From Amorphophallus konjac (Eukaryota > Streptophyta > Magnoliopsida > Alismatales > Araceae), in the NCBI GenBank assembly GCA_022559845.1, contig CM040125.1, positions 199,680,102 through 199,744,101 of the forward strand: a stretch of DNA of 64,000 nucleotides. Reading direction: 5' to 3'. The first letter of the stretch is position 1. Every line of letters starts with the position of its first letter. Of this stretch, positions 1-11,576 are shown piece by piece. Below the pieces are notes generated by a model. That model was not told the origin of the DNA. It did not search any database and saw only the letters and a program-made list of their open reading frames with translations. The translations under genes were made by a program, and so were the position numbers.

Positions 1-224
1 CTTCAAGAAAAGTCAACACTTGGTACAAAAGAGTTGATGCACAATGAAGCATAGACAAGTCACATAGTCAAGGTCGATGCACAATGAAGTATAGCCAAGA
101 GAATACAAGGTCAAAGACTCAGTAGAAATCCTCAAAGTTCTGCCAAGTTTGATGCCACAGACGTGAATGGGCTGCTAAATGGATTAAGGGACTGAAGAGG
201 AGAAACCTGGGATTTCCCTAGCCA

Positions 225-370
225 GCGGTCGACTGCCGGTCCAGGACCGGTCGATGGGCAGCCAGCGGTCGACTGCCCAGTAAGGGGCGGTCAACTGATT
301 TTCCCAGCAACCAAATGTCCAAAACCTGTAAAATTCTGGTCGACCGCCAGCTTCTACTGGTCGACCGCCA
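225..370 (+). repeat. Interspersed GGTCGACYG motif cluster in the copia A LTR
   Basis: At least six copies of GGTCGACTG, GGTCGACCG or one-base variants lie in about 145 bp, each centred on the palindrome GTCGAC. The matching cluster in the 3' LTR lies at about 8425-8600. Copia B and C have their own GTCGAC-centred clusters. Confidence 0.8.
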
Positions 371-1118
371 ACCCCGATGCAGCAATGTTTGACTTTATTT
401 TCCACCTCGAGGCCAACCCCTTTCCTTGTAATTGTTTAATCCTAAAGTCACCTAATCTCCCATGGATTGTGGATCTGGTCAGGGGGGTGTCTATTGACCA
501 TCCAAAGAGACATAAAACTCATGCAAGAGGGTTAGAAACCCTAGTTGATCATTTGGATCAAAGGAGATCAAGGGAGGCTTGTGGAGGCTGTTCAAGGAAG
601 AAGGTATTGTAGCCGTGAACAGTACTTCATGTAAAGTTCTTCATCCATTCCAAGGGATTCAAGCCAAGATCTAAAGCCATCAATCTCCAAGCAAGTGTAG
701 AAGCAAGCAAGCTCTCAAGGGAGATTAAATCTACATCCTTAAAGCTCTGCATCAACTCAAGGGGATCAAAAGGAAGATCAAAGCTACATCCATAACTCTC
801 TCCATCAACTCAAAGGGGTTCAAGGATGATTATCTCACAAGGAAGAAGATACCATTGAAGCGTTATATTCAAGCTCCAGCAATTTCAGGCAAGATCTATT
901 TCATTCTAGCATATCTCTATATCTTGTTTGAGCATTTTCATCTTGTTCTCTTTCCATTTTGTTCAAACCATTGAAACTGAATATCATCCCTACCGATGGT
1001 TAGTAGGAAGGCAATCAGAAGTTGTCCGATCTGCGGTGTTGACGTCCCTACCAGTGGTTAGTATGAAGGCAATAGGAGGTCTTTTTGATTTACGATTTGG
1101 TGCGCTACACTAGTGGAG

Positions 1119-1176
1119 CCTCACCGGGTTTGGTGAGGGGTGGACGTAGGACTGGGGATTCAGTCCGAACCACCTT
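1119..1176 (+). other. Conserved LTR stem-loop block, copia A 5' LTR
   Basis: CCTCACC pairs with GGTGAGG. Directly after it, GGTGG (1139-1143) pairs with CCACC (1170-1174) and encloses GGACTG/CAGTCC. The fixed bases are GGTGGACGTAGG and CGAACCACCTTAAAA. The same layout recurs in the copia B, C and F LTRs with compensating changes in the stems. Confidence 0.75.
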
Positions 1177-1409
1177 AAAATCTCATGTGTTGTGTTTTGA
1201 TTGTGCGATTGCTTTGTGTTAGATGCATGCTTAGGTTCAATCTCTATATTGCTTATTCATCCTGCTAAGCCAATCATTGTGTCCTTCGATAAGCTAGTTA
1301 TATTCCGATGTGATTCTCTTTATCTAGCATTAAAGAGGGGTGTTCTACGAAAAGAGGGGCATATCTATTCACCCCTCCCCTCTAGATTCGCTATCCACTA
1401 CTCAACAAG

Positions 1410-1422
1410 TGATATCAGAGCC
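1410..1422 (+). other. Primer-binding site, copia A
   Basis: TGATATCAGAGCC is one base away from the tRNA-iMet complement TGGTATCAGAGCC and sits two bases after the LTR end. The G-to-A change probably weakens priming. Confidence 0.85.
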
Positions 1423-1434
1423 TAATCTCTCATT

Positions 1435-3620
1435 ATGGGGTCCAACGACCTTGAGGGAAATGGTGGATTAGCATCCAAGGGTTTTTTACCTGATGGTCAT
1501 TCTGTGAATAGGCCTCCTTATTTCACTAGAACTAATTATCCTTATTGGAAACATCGCATGCAGGTGTTCATTCGCGCCCAAGACTACGAACTTTGGCGAG
1601 TGATCAGCAAAGGTCTGTATGAGCTTACGGATGATGAGGACTTGTGGACCAAAGAACAAATAAGAAAAATCCACTGTCAACTGGAGTGCTAAACACATTA
1701 TGCAATGCTCACTCCATCTAGTAGAATTCTCAAGAGTGGCTACCTGCGCAACTGCAAAACAAATGTGGGACAAGTTAGAGGTAATTTACGAAGGAACATC
1801 TCAGGTACGTGAAACAAAAGCCAACATTTTAGTTTCTGAATATGAAATGTTCAGGATGAGGCCTGATGAGTCAATTCAATACATGTATGCTCGCTTAACT
1901 ATGCTTACTAATAGTCTAACAGATTTGGGAAAGAAATATTCAGAACAGGAAATTGTGAAGAAGATTCTCATATCACTGACTCCCGCATGGCACACGAAGG
2001 CTACCGTGGTTGAAGAATCGAGAGATCTCGCAACTACTAAGGTAGATGAACTCATTGGGTCATTGATGACCTATGAGATCAACCTTAGGAACAAAGAGGC
2101 TGAGGTGCCTAAGAAAAAGTCTCTAGCTCTTAAAGCAGGACCCAGCGGTCAAAGCACTTCTGATGAAGGTGAGGCTTCTGCAAGTGAGCGAGATGAGGAT
2201 GATGTAGCCATGCTCACACGTAAGTTCAAAAAATTTCGAGAAAGGAAGGTAAGAGCTTCATGAGAGGAAGGTCACAGGTAAGGAAAAGTTTCAAATCTAA
2301 TTCTAAAAACTTTAAGAAAATTGACAAAATCATTTGTTATTCTTGCAACAAACCAGGGCATTTCAAAACTGACTATCCTGAAAAATTTAGAAAAGCTGAC
2401 AAATGGAAGGGAAAGAAGAAGAACACGGCCATAGTGTCCACATAGAGTGACGAGGAAGAAAGTGATGGTGGAACTAGCTCCTCGGACAATAAAAAAGAAG
2501 TACTTTGTCTCATGGCCAGAGGTGACGAAGAAACTGAGGTAAATTCTCCTTTTGAAAATTACACAATTGATGATTGGGAGGAAGCATATATACAGCTCAT
2601 GAAAAAATATGACATGTACAAAAAGGAGAATAAATCATTGAAAAAGAAAATTAACTTGTTTGTGCATGGTCATGATATGAATGATAAGACTGCTCTACTT
2701 GAAACTGAAATTGAAGATCTTAAGAAAATGATTGAGGATTTGGAAGAGGGAAGAAAAAAATGGCTGACTTGGAAACTGAAAATGAAGACTTAAGAAATGA
2801 GATTGATAGCATGAAGCTAAGAATGCAAAGCTATGAAAAGGATAGCAAATTGAGTAATGAGAAGTATGAAGCTGTCAAACAAGTCAACACTCAACTTCTT
2901 CAAAACATTGAAAACCTACAAAAAGAGTTGAAGGATAAACAACAATCTTTAGAAAAGTTTATGGATGGAAGAGAAAACCTAGATGCACTGTTAGGTACTA
3001 GAATGAACTTCAACAAGAAAGGGTTGGGTTTTGAACCAACAAACAAAAGGCCAATTGGGTTAAAAACTGTCACATTTGTTTCCTCTTCTGATGCTTTCAC
3101 CTCAAATACAACACCCAATCAAGGTCAACAAAAATATAGTGATAAAGGAAAAGAAAAGGTTGAAGTGGAAACCACTGAACTCCCTAAGATAAAACCTCAA
3201 AAGTCTAAGAAGAGTCAACCATCCCCATAGCATAGGTCGACACTTCCTTGGCCATCGCCCATTCAGGCCGCCAAACAAATTTAGCCTCCTAGATGTCATT
3301 GTAACTGGGTTGCACATTCATAAAGGTCGACACCACCTTGTTTTTGGGAAAATTGTGATTCCTCTGTTCACCAATCTTATAAGCTTCAAACCCTTAGGTG
3401 GCAAAACAGTTACTTTCAACCCAAAACTAACATGTGGCCTCAATGGGTTAAGAAGCAAACTTCCTCAAATACCCACAAAATCCAACAAAGAGCATCTAAA
3501 TAGAAAGTGAGTGTCAAAGTTGAAAAGAAGAACCAAATCCCTACTCCAAGCAAACAAAACATGAATGCTAGGAAGGTTTGGATTCCAAAAGAAATGGTTT
3601 ATTGTTTTGAAAATCTGAAG
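1435..3620 (+). pseudogene. gag: Copia A gag, frameshifted
   Basis: The ATG at 1435 lies 13 bases after the PBS. The start reads MGSNDLEG and contains the copia gag N-terminal signature YPYWKHRMQVFIRAQDYELW. The gag core (UBN2 type) continues from 1700 in another frame up to about 2260. A CCHC zinc knuckle, CYSCNKPGHFKTDYP, follows at about 2338; its last Cys has become Tyr. From 2512 to 3080 the protein is Lys/Glu-rich and predicted coiled coil (ENYTIDDWEEAY, then long KEN and LEE stretches), as in Sirevirus gags. Frames change near 1690, 2260 and 2780, with a stop near 2443. From 3231 a second, degraded knuckle region can be followed to KVWIPKE (about 3585). The equivalent ENYTIDDWE region is intact in the copia F gag. 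Confidence 0.85.
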
Positions 3621-3674
3621 AGCTTGATGGGACCCAAATTTTGTTGGGTTCCATACACCATTGCTTAATTACTT

Positions 3675-6100
3675 GTGCAGGAGTGTCTTGCAGCCATGCA
3701 TAACATGTGGTACCTTGATAGCGGCTGTTCAAGACACATGACTGGAGACAGAACAAAATTATATTTCTTGATGGAAAAGGAAGGAGGACACGTCACATTT
3801 GGAGGGGACAACAAAGGAAGAATCATTGGAACAGGGCTGGAGGCATTTCACATCGACTTTCATCACCAAGAACCCCGGAGCAAAATGCTGTAGTTGAGAG
3901 AAGGAATCGAACACTCATAGAAATGGCAAGAACAATGCTTGCCAAACAGTAACTTCCAAGGCGATTTTGGGCTGAAGCGATAAACATGGCTTGTTACATT
4001 ATCAACCGATCTATGGTAAGGACACACACCAAAAAGACTCCTTATGAGTTGCTGAAAGGTAAAAAGCCTTCTCTCATACATATAAAAGTGTTTGGGTCAA
4101 AATGCTTCATCCACAATAATGTCAAAAGAGATTTAGATAAATTCGAGCCCAAGAGTGATGAAAGTATATTCCTTGGATATTCTGATAGATCTAGGGCTTA
4201 TAGAATTTACAATGTTAAGAGTCAAACTGTGGAAGAATCACCCCATGTTTCCTTTGATGAATATCATGATGATTCTAAAAATGATAATTATTGTAGGAAA
4301 AATGATGAAGATGGGGAATTCCTAAGCATGAAGAAAAAGAATGATCCTCCACAAGAAGAAATAAGAGAAGATGGTGACCTACTTGAATCAACAATGCAAG
4401 GGATCAAACTCTAGGAGAAGGTAATGATTCTACAGACATTAGAATTCTTAAGGATCATCCTTTAGAAAATGTCATTGGTAGTTTGAATGATCCACCTAGA
4501 ACAAGGTCACATTTTAGAATTATAGAAGAATTAGATCAACTTGCTCTTGTCTCCCAGATTGAACCCAAGAATATTGATGAAGCATTAAAAGATGAAAACT
4601 GGATAAATTCAATGCATGATGAGTTAAACCAGTTTAGAAGAATCAGAGTTTGGCATCTTGTTCCTAGACCATCATCACAATCTGTCACAGACACTAAATG
4701 GATTTTTAGGAACAAACTTAGTGAGGATGGCAAGATAATAAGAAACAAGACTAGATTGGTGGCTCAAGGGTATAATCAAGAGTTTGGAGTAGACTTTGAG
4801 GAATCTTATGCCCCAGTTGCTAGACTTGAAGCCATCAGAATTTTACTTGCCTTTGCATGCTCCCTTAGAATAAAGCTGTACCAAATGGATGTAAAAAAGT
4901 GCTTTCTTGAATAGATTGATCAAAGAAGAAGTCTATGTTGAGCAGCCCCCTGGCTTTGAGAGCACTAACCATGCAGATTTTGTATACAAGCTAGACATGG
5001 TACTTTATGGACTAAAGCAAGCACCAAGAGCTTGGTATGAGAGACTAAGCTTGTTCCTTATTGAGAAAGGGTACACACGAGGTAAAGTAGATCAAACTCT
5101 TTTCACTAAGAAGCAAGGTAAGAACATCATGATTGTTCAAATTTATGTTGATGATATTGTGTTTAGTTCTACTAAATCTTAAATGTGTGAGGAATTTGCT
5201 AACTTCATGACTAGGGAATTCGAGATGAGCCTAATTGGAGAACTCCAATTTTTTCTCGGTTTGCAGGTCAACCAAGGAGAAGATGGGTGCTTCATAAGTC
5301 AAGCTAAATACATCAAGGAGCTGTTGAAAAGATTTGACATGACAAGCTGCAAAATAATTGCAACTCCTATGAGCACCACAACATCACTGGATTTGGATGA
5401 AAATGGTAAATTAGTGGATGCAAAGATCTATAGAGGTATGATTGGCTCTTTACTTTATTTGACAGCATCTCGACCAGATATCTAGTTTAATGTTTACCTC
5501 TGTGCCAGATTTCAAGCTAGTCCTAGAGAATCCCATTTGACTGCCGTCAAACGTATCCTTAGATATCTTGCCGGCACTCAAGATTTGGGATTGTGGTATC
5601 CGTCATCATATGATTTATCTCTTATATCTTATTCTGATGCGGATTACACTGGATAGAAGCTGGATCGCAAGAGTACTAGTAGCTACTGCCAGCTTCTAGG
5701 CGGGTGTTTAGTTTCTTGGGCCTCCAAGAAACAACACTCGGTTGCTCTCTCAACCGTAGAGGCAGAATATGTTGCTGCGGGGAGCTGTGGCACCCAAGTG
5801 TTGTGGATTAAACACCAACTCCAAGACTACTTAGTGGATCTTGGTTGTGTCCCGATTCTGTGTGATAACACAAGTGCTATCAACCTTACAAAAATCCAGT
5901 CCAACACTCTAGGACTAAGCATATTGAGATTAGGCATCACTTCATTAGAGATGAGGTCTTTAACAAAAACTTTGAACTGCATTTTATTGATACTCTAAAT
6001 CAGATTATTGATATTTTTACCAAGCTCTTGTGTAATGACTGGTTTACAACACTCAGAAGGGAGCTTGGTCTTTGCAGACCTCAGCTACTAAAAATTTAAA
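3675..6100 (+). pseudogene. pol: Copia A pol (protease-integrase-RT-RNase H), broken by a large deletion and frameshifts
   Basis: The protease motif WYLDSGCSRHMTGD, with its catalytic Asp, is at about 3708-3750. Right after it, near 3840, the sequence jumps into the integrase end (PRTPEQNAVVERRNRTL-like, then FGSKCFIHN). The zinc-binding domain and the first two catalytic Asp of integrase are therefore missing. RT starts at about 4480. It shows [32 protein letters not shown] with a frameshift near 4910, LYGLKQAPRAWY and the active site YVDDIVFSS (about 5145). RNase H shows SYSDADYTG, STVEAEYVAA and [10 protein letters not shown]. Stops lie at 5180, 5483 and 5655, and the end is LGLCRPQ at about 6090. 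Frames change at least three times. Confidence 0.9.
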
Positions 6101-8060
6101 TGATGATCTTGTTCAATTTAGTTGTGTGTTTTTGCAGATTGGTTTACATGCATTATTTATATGTAATTATGTCATTTTGCATATGGTGTAGCATTGCATG
6201 TAGTCATGATGCATAATAAAGTTCAATTCATGTTCACGATGTATTGCATGGTTTATGTAGCATCATTCTTGCATGACCATAGTATATTAAATGTTGATGT
6301 ATGGAAAGATAGGCTATGCTTGTCTAGAAGCACTCAACATGCGTGAGGATTCACCTCCGCCAAGCACCATGTGCCACTGTCGCATATAGGCCATATAGTA
6401 AGGGAGAGTTGTCTCTTTGAAGCATTCATGCATATGTTTCATCTTCATTCTGTTGCCATTAATAAGTGTACAATCATGTGTTGGGTCATGCATTTCATCT
6501 ATGCCAACTTCATGTTTTACCAGGTCAACCCCTGTATGGTACAAGTCAACCTCTCCTTGACAATTGTCATTGCACATGCTTCAAACATAACTCCTTGAGT
6601 GCATCGATTGCATATCCTTAGGGGGAGTCTTGTTGCTTTTTTTAATCTTTTACAATCTGAACTTCAATGGCCTCCAGTTTGAAAATGAGATCATGAGACA
6701 AACAGACCAATGGTGTAAGAGCTATCTATTATATGAACTGATTATTGTCCATCCAATGAAAGTTATTCATATTTAATGATTTCCTTGAAGTTCTGAAATA
6801 TTTGTTATGAAATCATCTATGTTCTGTGGTTTTTAATAGACCTTAATTAGAGATTGCTTGTTGTGCCTTAAATGACTATCCTGACTTCTGAAAATTCAAA
6901 ATTCATGATAACCTTGGTGATACTCTAGAGCTAAGTATTGTTTTTAAACACCTTGATGAGCTGGAATTCCTGAAAGTCAATTTGATAGAGCAATGATATT
7001 GTTGCACGGAGAAATATGTCACGTCATCAAAACAAGTGACAAATGATATGTCATGATGTGCCCCTGTTATCTCTGTCTTGATTATATTGGACTCTAGGCA
7101 GAGCAATGGAACAGTTGCTGAGAAATATATCTCCTCATCAAAGAAATGAGGTCGGATATGTTATGAGGTGACAAAGCTATCTCTGTTCAATCTGAACCAT
7201 AACAGTCAATCTTACCAAATACCTAGGAATACTGGCGTCTAAACAACGTGTATTCTTACGGATATGAGGAATGTACTAGACTCGATTGCTCATAAAATAT
7301 GAGTCTTTTACCTTCAAATGTAAAAGATCATAGAAAAAATAGTGCTGAAATCATTAAATTCCATGCTTTAGTCATGCTTATTTAAACTTAATACTAGTTT
7401 GTGCTATTCCCTTTGTAGTTATTGAATATGGATGTATAAGATAAGGGAAGGTTAAACACTGCCATGATATGCACTTCTGGTTTATTTCTATTAAAACATG
7501 GATGTCGATGTATTTCGAACTCTGTTGTTGATATCGGATTTCATTAGCTTTGAACCATGTATATTGATCACGGCCTGTTTCCAGTTTGCATATAATGGCT
7601 TGCTCTCAACTACTATTCAGCTCTGGTCTTTCAGACATTTGTCACCATCTCTACCATATCCCTCCTTTTTGATGTTGTCAAAGGGGGAGCAGAAGAAACT
7701 ACCGAAAATCCTTTTTGTGAGTTGCCTTTGTGAGTTGTCCCAGGGGGAGAATTTTTTTTTTGGGAGTGATGTGGGAGAATAATGTGTGAGATGGGGGAGA
7801 ATAATTTTTGTCATTGCTGATGGGAGAGAGAGAATTCATGCTCATCATGTTCATCTCATGCACGCATTTGCATAGCATTCACACGCTCTGATCATCCATG
7901 CATATATATCCGCATTCACATACTTTCATTATCATGGATCTTGAGCTGCACATATTTTCATCATCATGGATCTTGAGCCGCATATGTTACAAAATTTGCC
8001 ATCTTGGACATTACTGCCACATAATGACTCACTATGTTGCCATCATCAAAAGGTGGAGAA
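6101..8060 (+). other. Copia A 3' non-coding region with repeated polypurine tracts
   Basis: No coding potential or env-like ORF was recognised. Purine tracts AGGGGGAG or close variants occur at about 6620, 7681, 7742 and 7791, before the final PPT at about 8049-8060 next to the LTR. Several PPT-like tracts before the 3' LTR are a known Sirevirus feature. Confidence 0.75.
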
Positions 8061-9569
8061 TATTGTGCCCCTGTGGTCATTTGATATTCATGGTTTTGAT
8101 AATGGCTAAACACTATAAGTCATTGATGTTTTCCACTCTCATTTGACTGAAATACTTGATGTTCTTTCATGATAGATATGCCAAGGAATGGAGTGGAGAT
8201 GGAAAAAGTGAAAGTCTAATGATCGCGCCCAAGCAAGGATGAAAATCCCTTCAAGAAGAGTCAACACATGATACAAAAGAGTTGATGCACAATGAAGCAT
8301 AGCCAAGAGAACACCAGGTCAAAGACTCAGTAGAAATCCTCAAGATTCTGCCAAGTTTGATGCCACAGACGTGAATGGGCTACTAAAGGGATTAAGGGAC
8401 TGAAGAGGAGAAACCTGGGATTTCCCCAGCCTGCGATCCACCGCCGGTCTAGGACTGGTCGACCGACAGCCAGCGGCCGACAGCCAGCGGCCGACCACCC
8501 AGTAAGGGGCGGTCAACCAATTTTCCTAGCAACCAAATGTCCAAAACCTTTAAAATTCCGGTCGACCTCCAGCTTCTACCGGTCGACCGCCAGCCCCGAT
8601 GCAGTAATGTTTGACTTTATTTTCCACCTCGAGGCCAGCCCCCTTCATTGTAATTGTTTAATCCTAAAGTCACCCAATCTCCCATGGATTGTGGATCTGG
8701 TCTAGGGGGTGTCTATTGACCATCCAAAGAGACATAAAACTCATGCAAGAGGGTTAGAAACCCTAGTTGATCATTTGGATCAAAGGAGTTCAAGGGAGGC
8801 TTGTGGAGGCTGTTCAAGGAAGAAGGTACTGTAGCCGTGAACAGTACTTCGTGTAGAGTTCTTCATCTATTCCAAGATATTCAAGCCAAGATCTGAAGCC
8901 ATCAATCTCCAAGCAAGTGTAGAAGCAAGCAAGCTCTCAAGGGAGAATAAATCTGCATCCTTAAACCTCTTCATCAACTCAAGGGGATCAAAAGGAAGAT
9001 CAAAGCTACATCCATAACTCTCTCCATCAACTCAAAGGGGTTCAAGAAAGACTATCTCACAAGGAAGAAGATACCATTGAAGCATCAGATTCAAGCTCCA
9101 GCAATTTCAGATAAGATCTATTTCATTCTAGCATATCTCTATATCTTGTTTGAGCATTTTCATCTTGTTCTCTTTCCATTTTGTTCAAATCATTGAAACT
9201 GAAGATCATCCCTACCGGTGGTTAGTAGGAAGGCAATCGGAGGTCTTTCGATATGCGGTTTGGTGCGCTGCACTGGTGGAGCCTCACCGGGTTTGGTGAG
9301 GGGTGGACGTAGGATTGTTGATTCAGTCCGAACCACCTTAAAATCTCGTGTGTTGTGATTTAATTGTGCGATTGCTTTGTGTTAGATGCATGCTTAGGTT
9401 CAATCTCTATATTACTTATTCATCCTGCTAAGCCAATCATTGTGTCCTTTGCTAAGCTAGTTATATTTCGCTGCGATTCTCTTTATCTAGCTTTAAAGAG
9501 GGGTGTTCTGCGAAAAGAGAGACAGATCTATTCACCCCTCCCCTCTAGATCCGCTACCACTACTCAACA
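8061..9569 (+). repeat. 3' LTR of copia A
   Basis: This begins TATTGTGCCCC after AAAGGTGGAGAA, probably a mutated TG start, and ends CTCAACA. From 8249 on it aligns with 1-1407. It lacks the 59-bp duplication of the 5' LTR. The GTCGAC cluster is at about 8425-8600 and the conserved stem-loop block at 9282-9337. Confidence 0.85.
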
Positions 9570-10099
9570 CTAATACTTGGGTGGATGCCTAGTCTCTTAG
9601 GCCTCCAAGAAGCAGCATTCTGTTGCGCTTTCCACTATAGAAGCTGATTACATTACTGCAGGTAGGTGTGGGACCCAGGTTCTGTGGATTAAGCACCAAC
9701 TCTAGGACTACGGAGTAAATCTTGGTTGCATCAAAATGTGCGATAACACTAGTGCCATTAACCTAACCAAAAATCCCATTCAGCATTCCCGCACAAAACA
9801 CATTGAAATCAAGCATCACTTCCTTCAGGATGAGGTAAGCAAGAAAAAAAAATTTGATAGGTAATTTTGTTTTTTTTATTTTAAACGGGGAGGGGGAACA
9901 GGGTATTGTACCCAGGACCTCCCCCTTGCAGTGGGGGAGGGTGTCCACTCCGTCACTAGCGAGGGACAAGCAAGAAAAACTTTGAATTCCACTTTGTTGA
10001 ATTTGAGAAGCAATTTGCAGATATTCTTACTAAACCTCTGAGCAATGACAGTTTTTCAACATTAAGAAGAGAATTAGGTCTGTGTAGACCTCCCACTTG
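9570..10099 (+). pseudogene. Copia B RNase H C-terminal fragment, interrupted by a SINE
   Basis: Translation before the SINE gives STIEADYITAGRCGTQVLW, then KHQL with an in-frame TAG, then [19 protein letters not shown] and [15 protein letters not shown]. After the SINE it resumes as NFEFHFVEFEKQFADILTKP and ends LRRELGLCRPPT with TGA at 10097-10099. These are the last motifs of copia RNase H. The N-terminal part and the RT are not in this piece because copia A is inserted at its left edge. Confidence 0.85.
9849..9967 (-). mobile_element. Short tRNA-like SINE inserted in copia B RNase H
   Basis: The insert is bounded by the 12-bp direct repeat AAGCAAGAAAAA (9837-9848 and 9968-9979). Read on -, it starts near TCGCTAGTGACGGAGTGG, which resembles a box A. 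It continues to GGTCCTGGGTACAATACCC, a weak box B, and ends in an A/T-rich tail. The whole insert is about 119 bp, so it is short or truncated for a SINE. Family assignment would need a repeat-library search. Confidence 0.65.
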
Positions 10100-11576
10100 A
10101 TTACATTTGCATGCTGTCACGCCCCGAGCGCGGAAGATACCCGGAGTCGCGTGACGAGTTTATATCAATCATGACAATCAGAGTGGTCGTGTATTCGACA
10201 CAAAGACAGAGATGCGCAAAATAGCAAGATAACTCAATCCTTTTTTTCATAATGGATAGACTATTACAATTCTAATACTCTGTTTAATAAAAAGGAAAAG
10301 AATACATATTTGACTCAAGAAACTATAGAAAAGACTAGATGACACATGAGCAGCTCTATCACTTTCACTCTTGACCATTCCCATCCGATTGACTTCCATC
10401 GTCGTCAGACTTACCTGAAAAGTAAAAAGGGACAAATGGAATGAGCTAACGCTCAGTAGGAAATTATATCTCAAGTACTAGCAAGGGGTTTAAGTAATTA
10501 CATCTTTCATGAATACAATAAAGCTATGCATGCTTGCATAAAACGACAAGATAGAGAGAATGTAATATCAAAGAATAAGATGAACTAATCATGAACTTTC
10601 AACAAGATACTCAAGATATTTAAGCAAGTACATTTAACAAGTCATGTCAAGAATTTTGGCTATCATGTATCAAGCAAGCAAGTAAATTACCCTTTTTCGG
10701 GCCACGCATTTCATTTCATGTCAAGTACGAGTCAAGTACAAGATGTGTGTGGAATGTCCAATCAAGCTAGTCCTGCACTCGGTATAATGCCAGATACCTT
10801 ATCATTTTAACTCTCATGGGCACAAGTACTTTCGGGTGCTCCTCCTAGGACCAGATCGGGCCCTATATGCGCAGACATTTATCATGTGTTTTGACATCCA
10901 CTTTTGTATACATAGCCAATTTTTGAATTTCAATAATCAAGCTTGTAGACATGTATGACAACTTTGACGGAATGGAGTCCAAAAATATGACAAAGGACAT
11001 AGAATGGCGATAATAACGGTATAATCACGATATCGATAAAACTAGGTAGAATATGGTTCCCTTAACTTGGGTACCATGACAAATCAACATGGTCATTCTT
11101 TATATAGAATTAAGGTCCACATGAACAGTATATCAAAGGTAAGATACCCTCATTCTTATCATAGAATTGAGGTTTACAAGAATGACATGATATGGCATGA
11201 TATCATCATCCCATTAAGAATTTTCTTATGATATACTCTTTGTATAATCATAAGGGCCGGTATACCATGTTTCTTTAGATTGACATGGCAAAGATCGTGT
11301 AATGGGTTTTTAGGGTACAACCAGCTCAGTCGACCTTGAGGGAATCCAAGGTACGAGGAGTCTTACGGAGGTCTCTATGACTAACTCGCTAGTCCAAAGG
11401 AACGGAATGTCCAATGGAGAGCTTATATGTCAATGAGAGTTGAGTGTGACCGATAAAACAATCGTGAAACGTGGGACTATACTCACGGAGTGGAGAATAG
11501 TGCCGATATATATATTATATAACATATGAAACTATCGGTTAACAGAAACGGTGGAAAATCAGTTTTACAGTAAAGT

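Larger units (their letters stand above)
1..1407 (+). repeat. 5' LTR of copia A (partial)
   Basis: This aligns with 8249-9569. It ends in CTCAACA just before the PBS. It contains the GGTCGAC repeat cluster (about 225-370), a 59-bp tandem duplication (about 989-1080) absent from the 3' LTR, and the conserved stem-loop block at 1119-1176. No convincing TATA box was seen. Confidence 0.9.
1..9569 (+). mobile_element. Ty1/copia element A, Sirevirus-like, missing the start of its 5' LTR
   Basis: LTR, PBS, gag, protease, integrase, RT, RNase H, a long 3' non-coding region, polypurine tract and 3' LTR follow in copia order on +. The left LTR starts inside the repeat, because base 1 aligns with about 8249 of the right LTR; roughly 190 bp lie outside the window. 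The 2-kb non-coding tail with repeated GGGGGAG tracts and the coiled-coil-rich gag point to the Sirevirus (SIRE/Maximus) lineage. All coding domains carry stops, frameshifts or deletions, so the copy is not autonomous. It lies inside the RNase H region of copia B, whose 5' part must lie left of the window. Confidence 0.9.

Noticed and set aside
6101..8060. Possible env-like gene after copia A pol, as in some Sireviruses
   Set aside because: No open frame beyond about 95 codons, no signal peptide or membrane-domain pattern worth calling.
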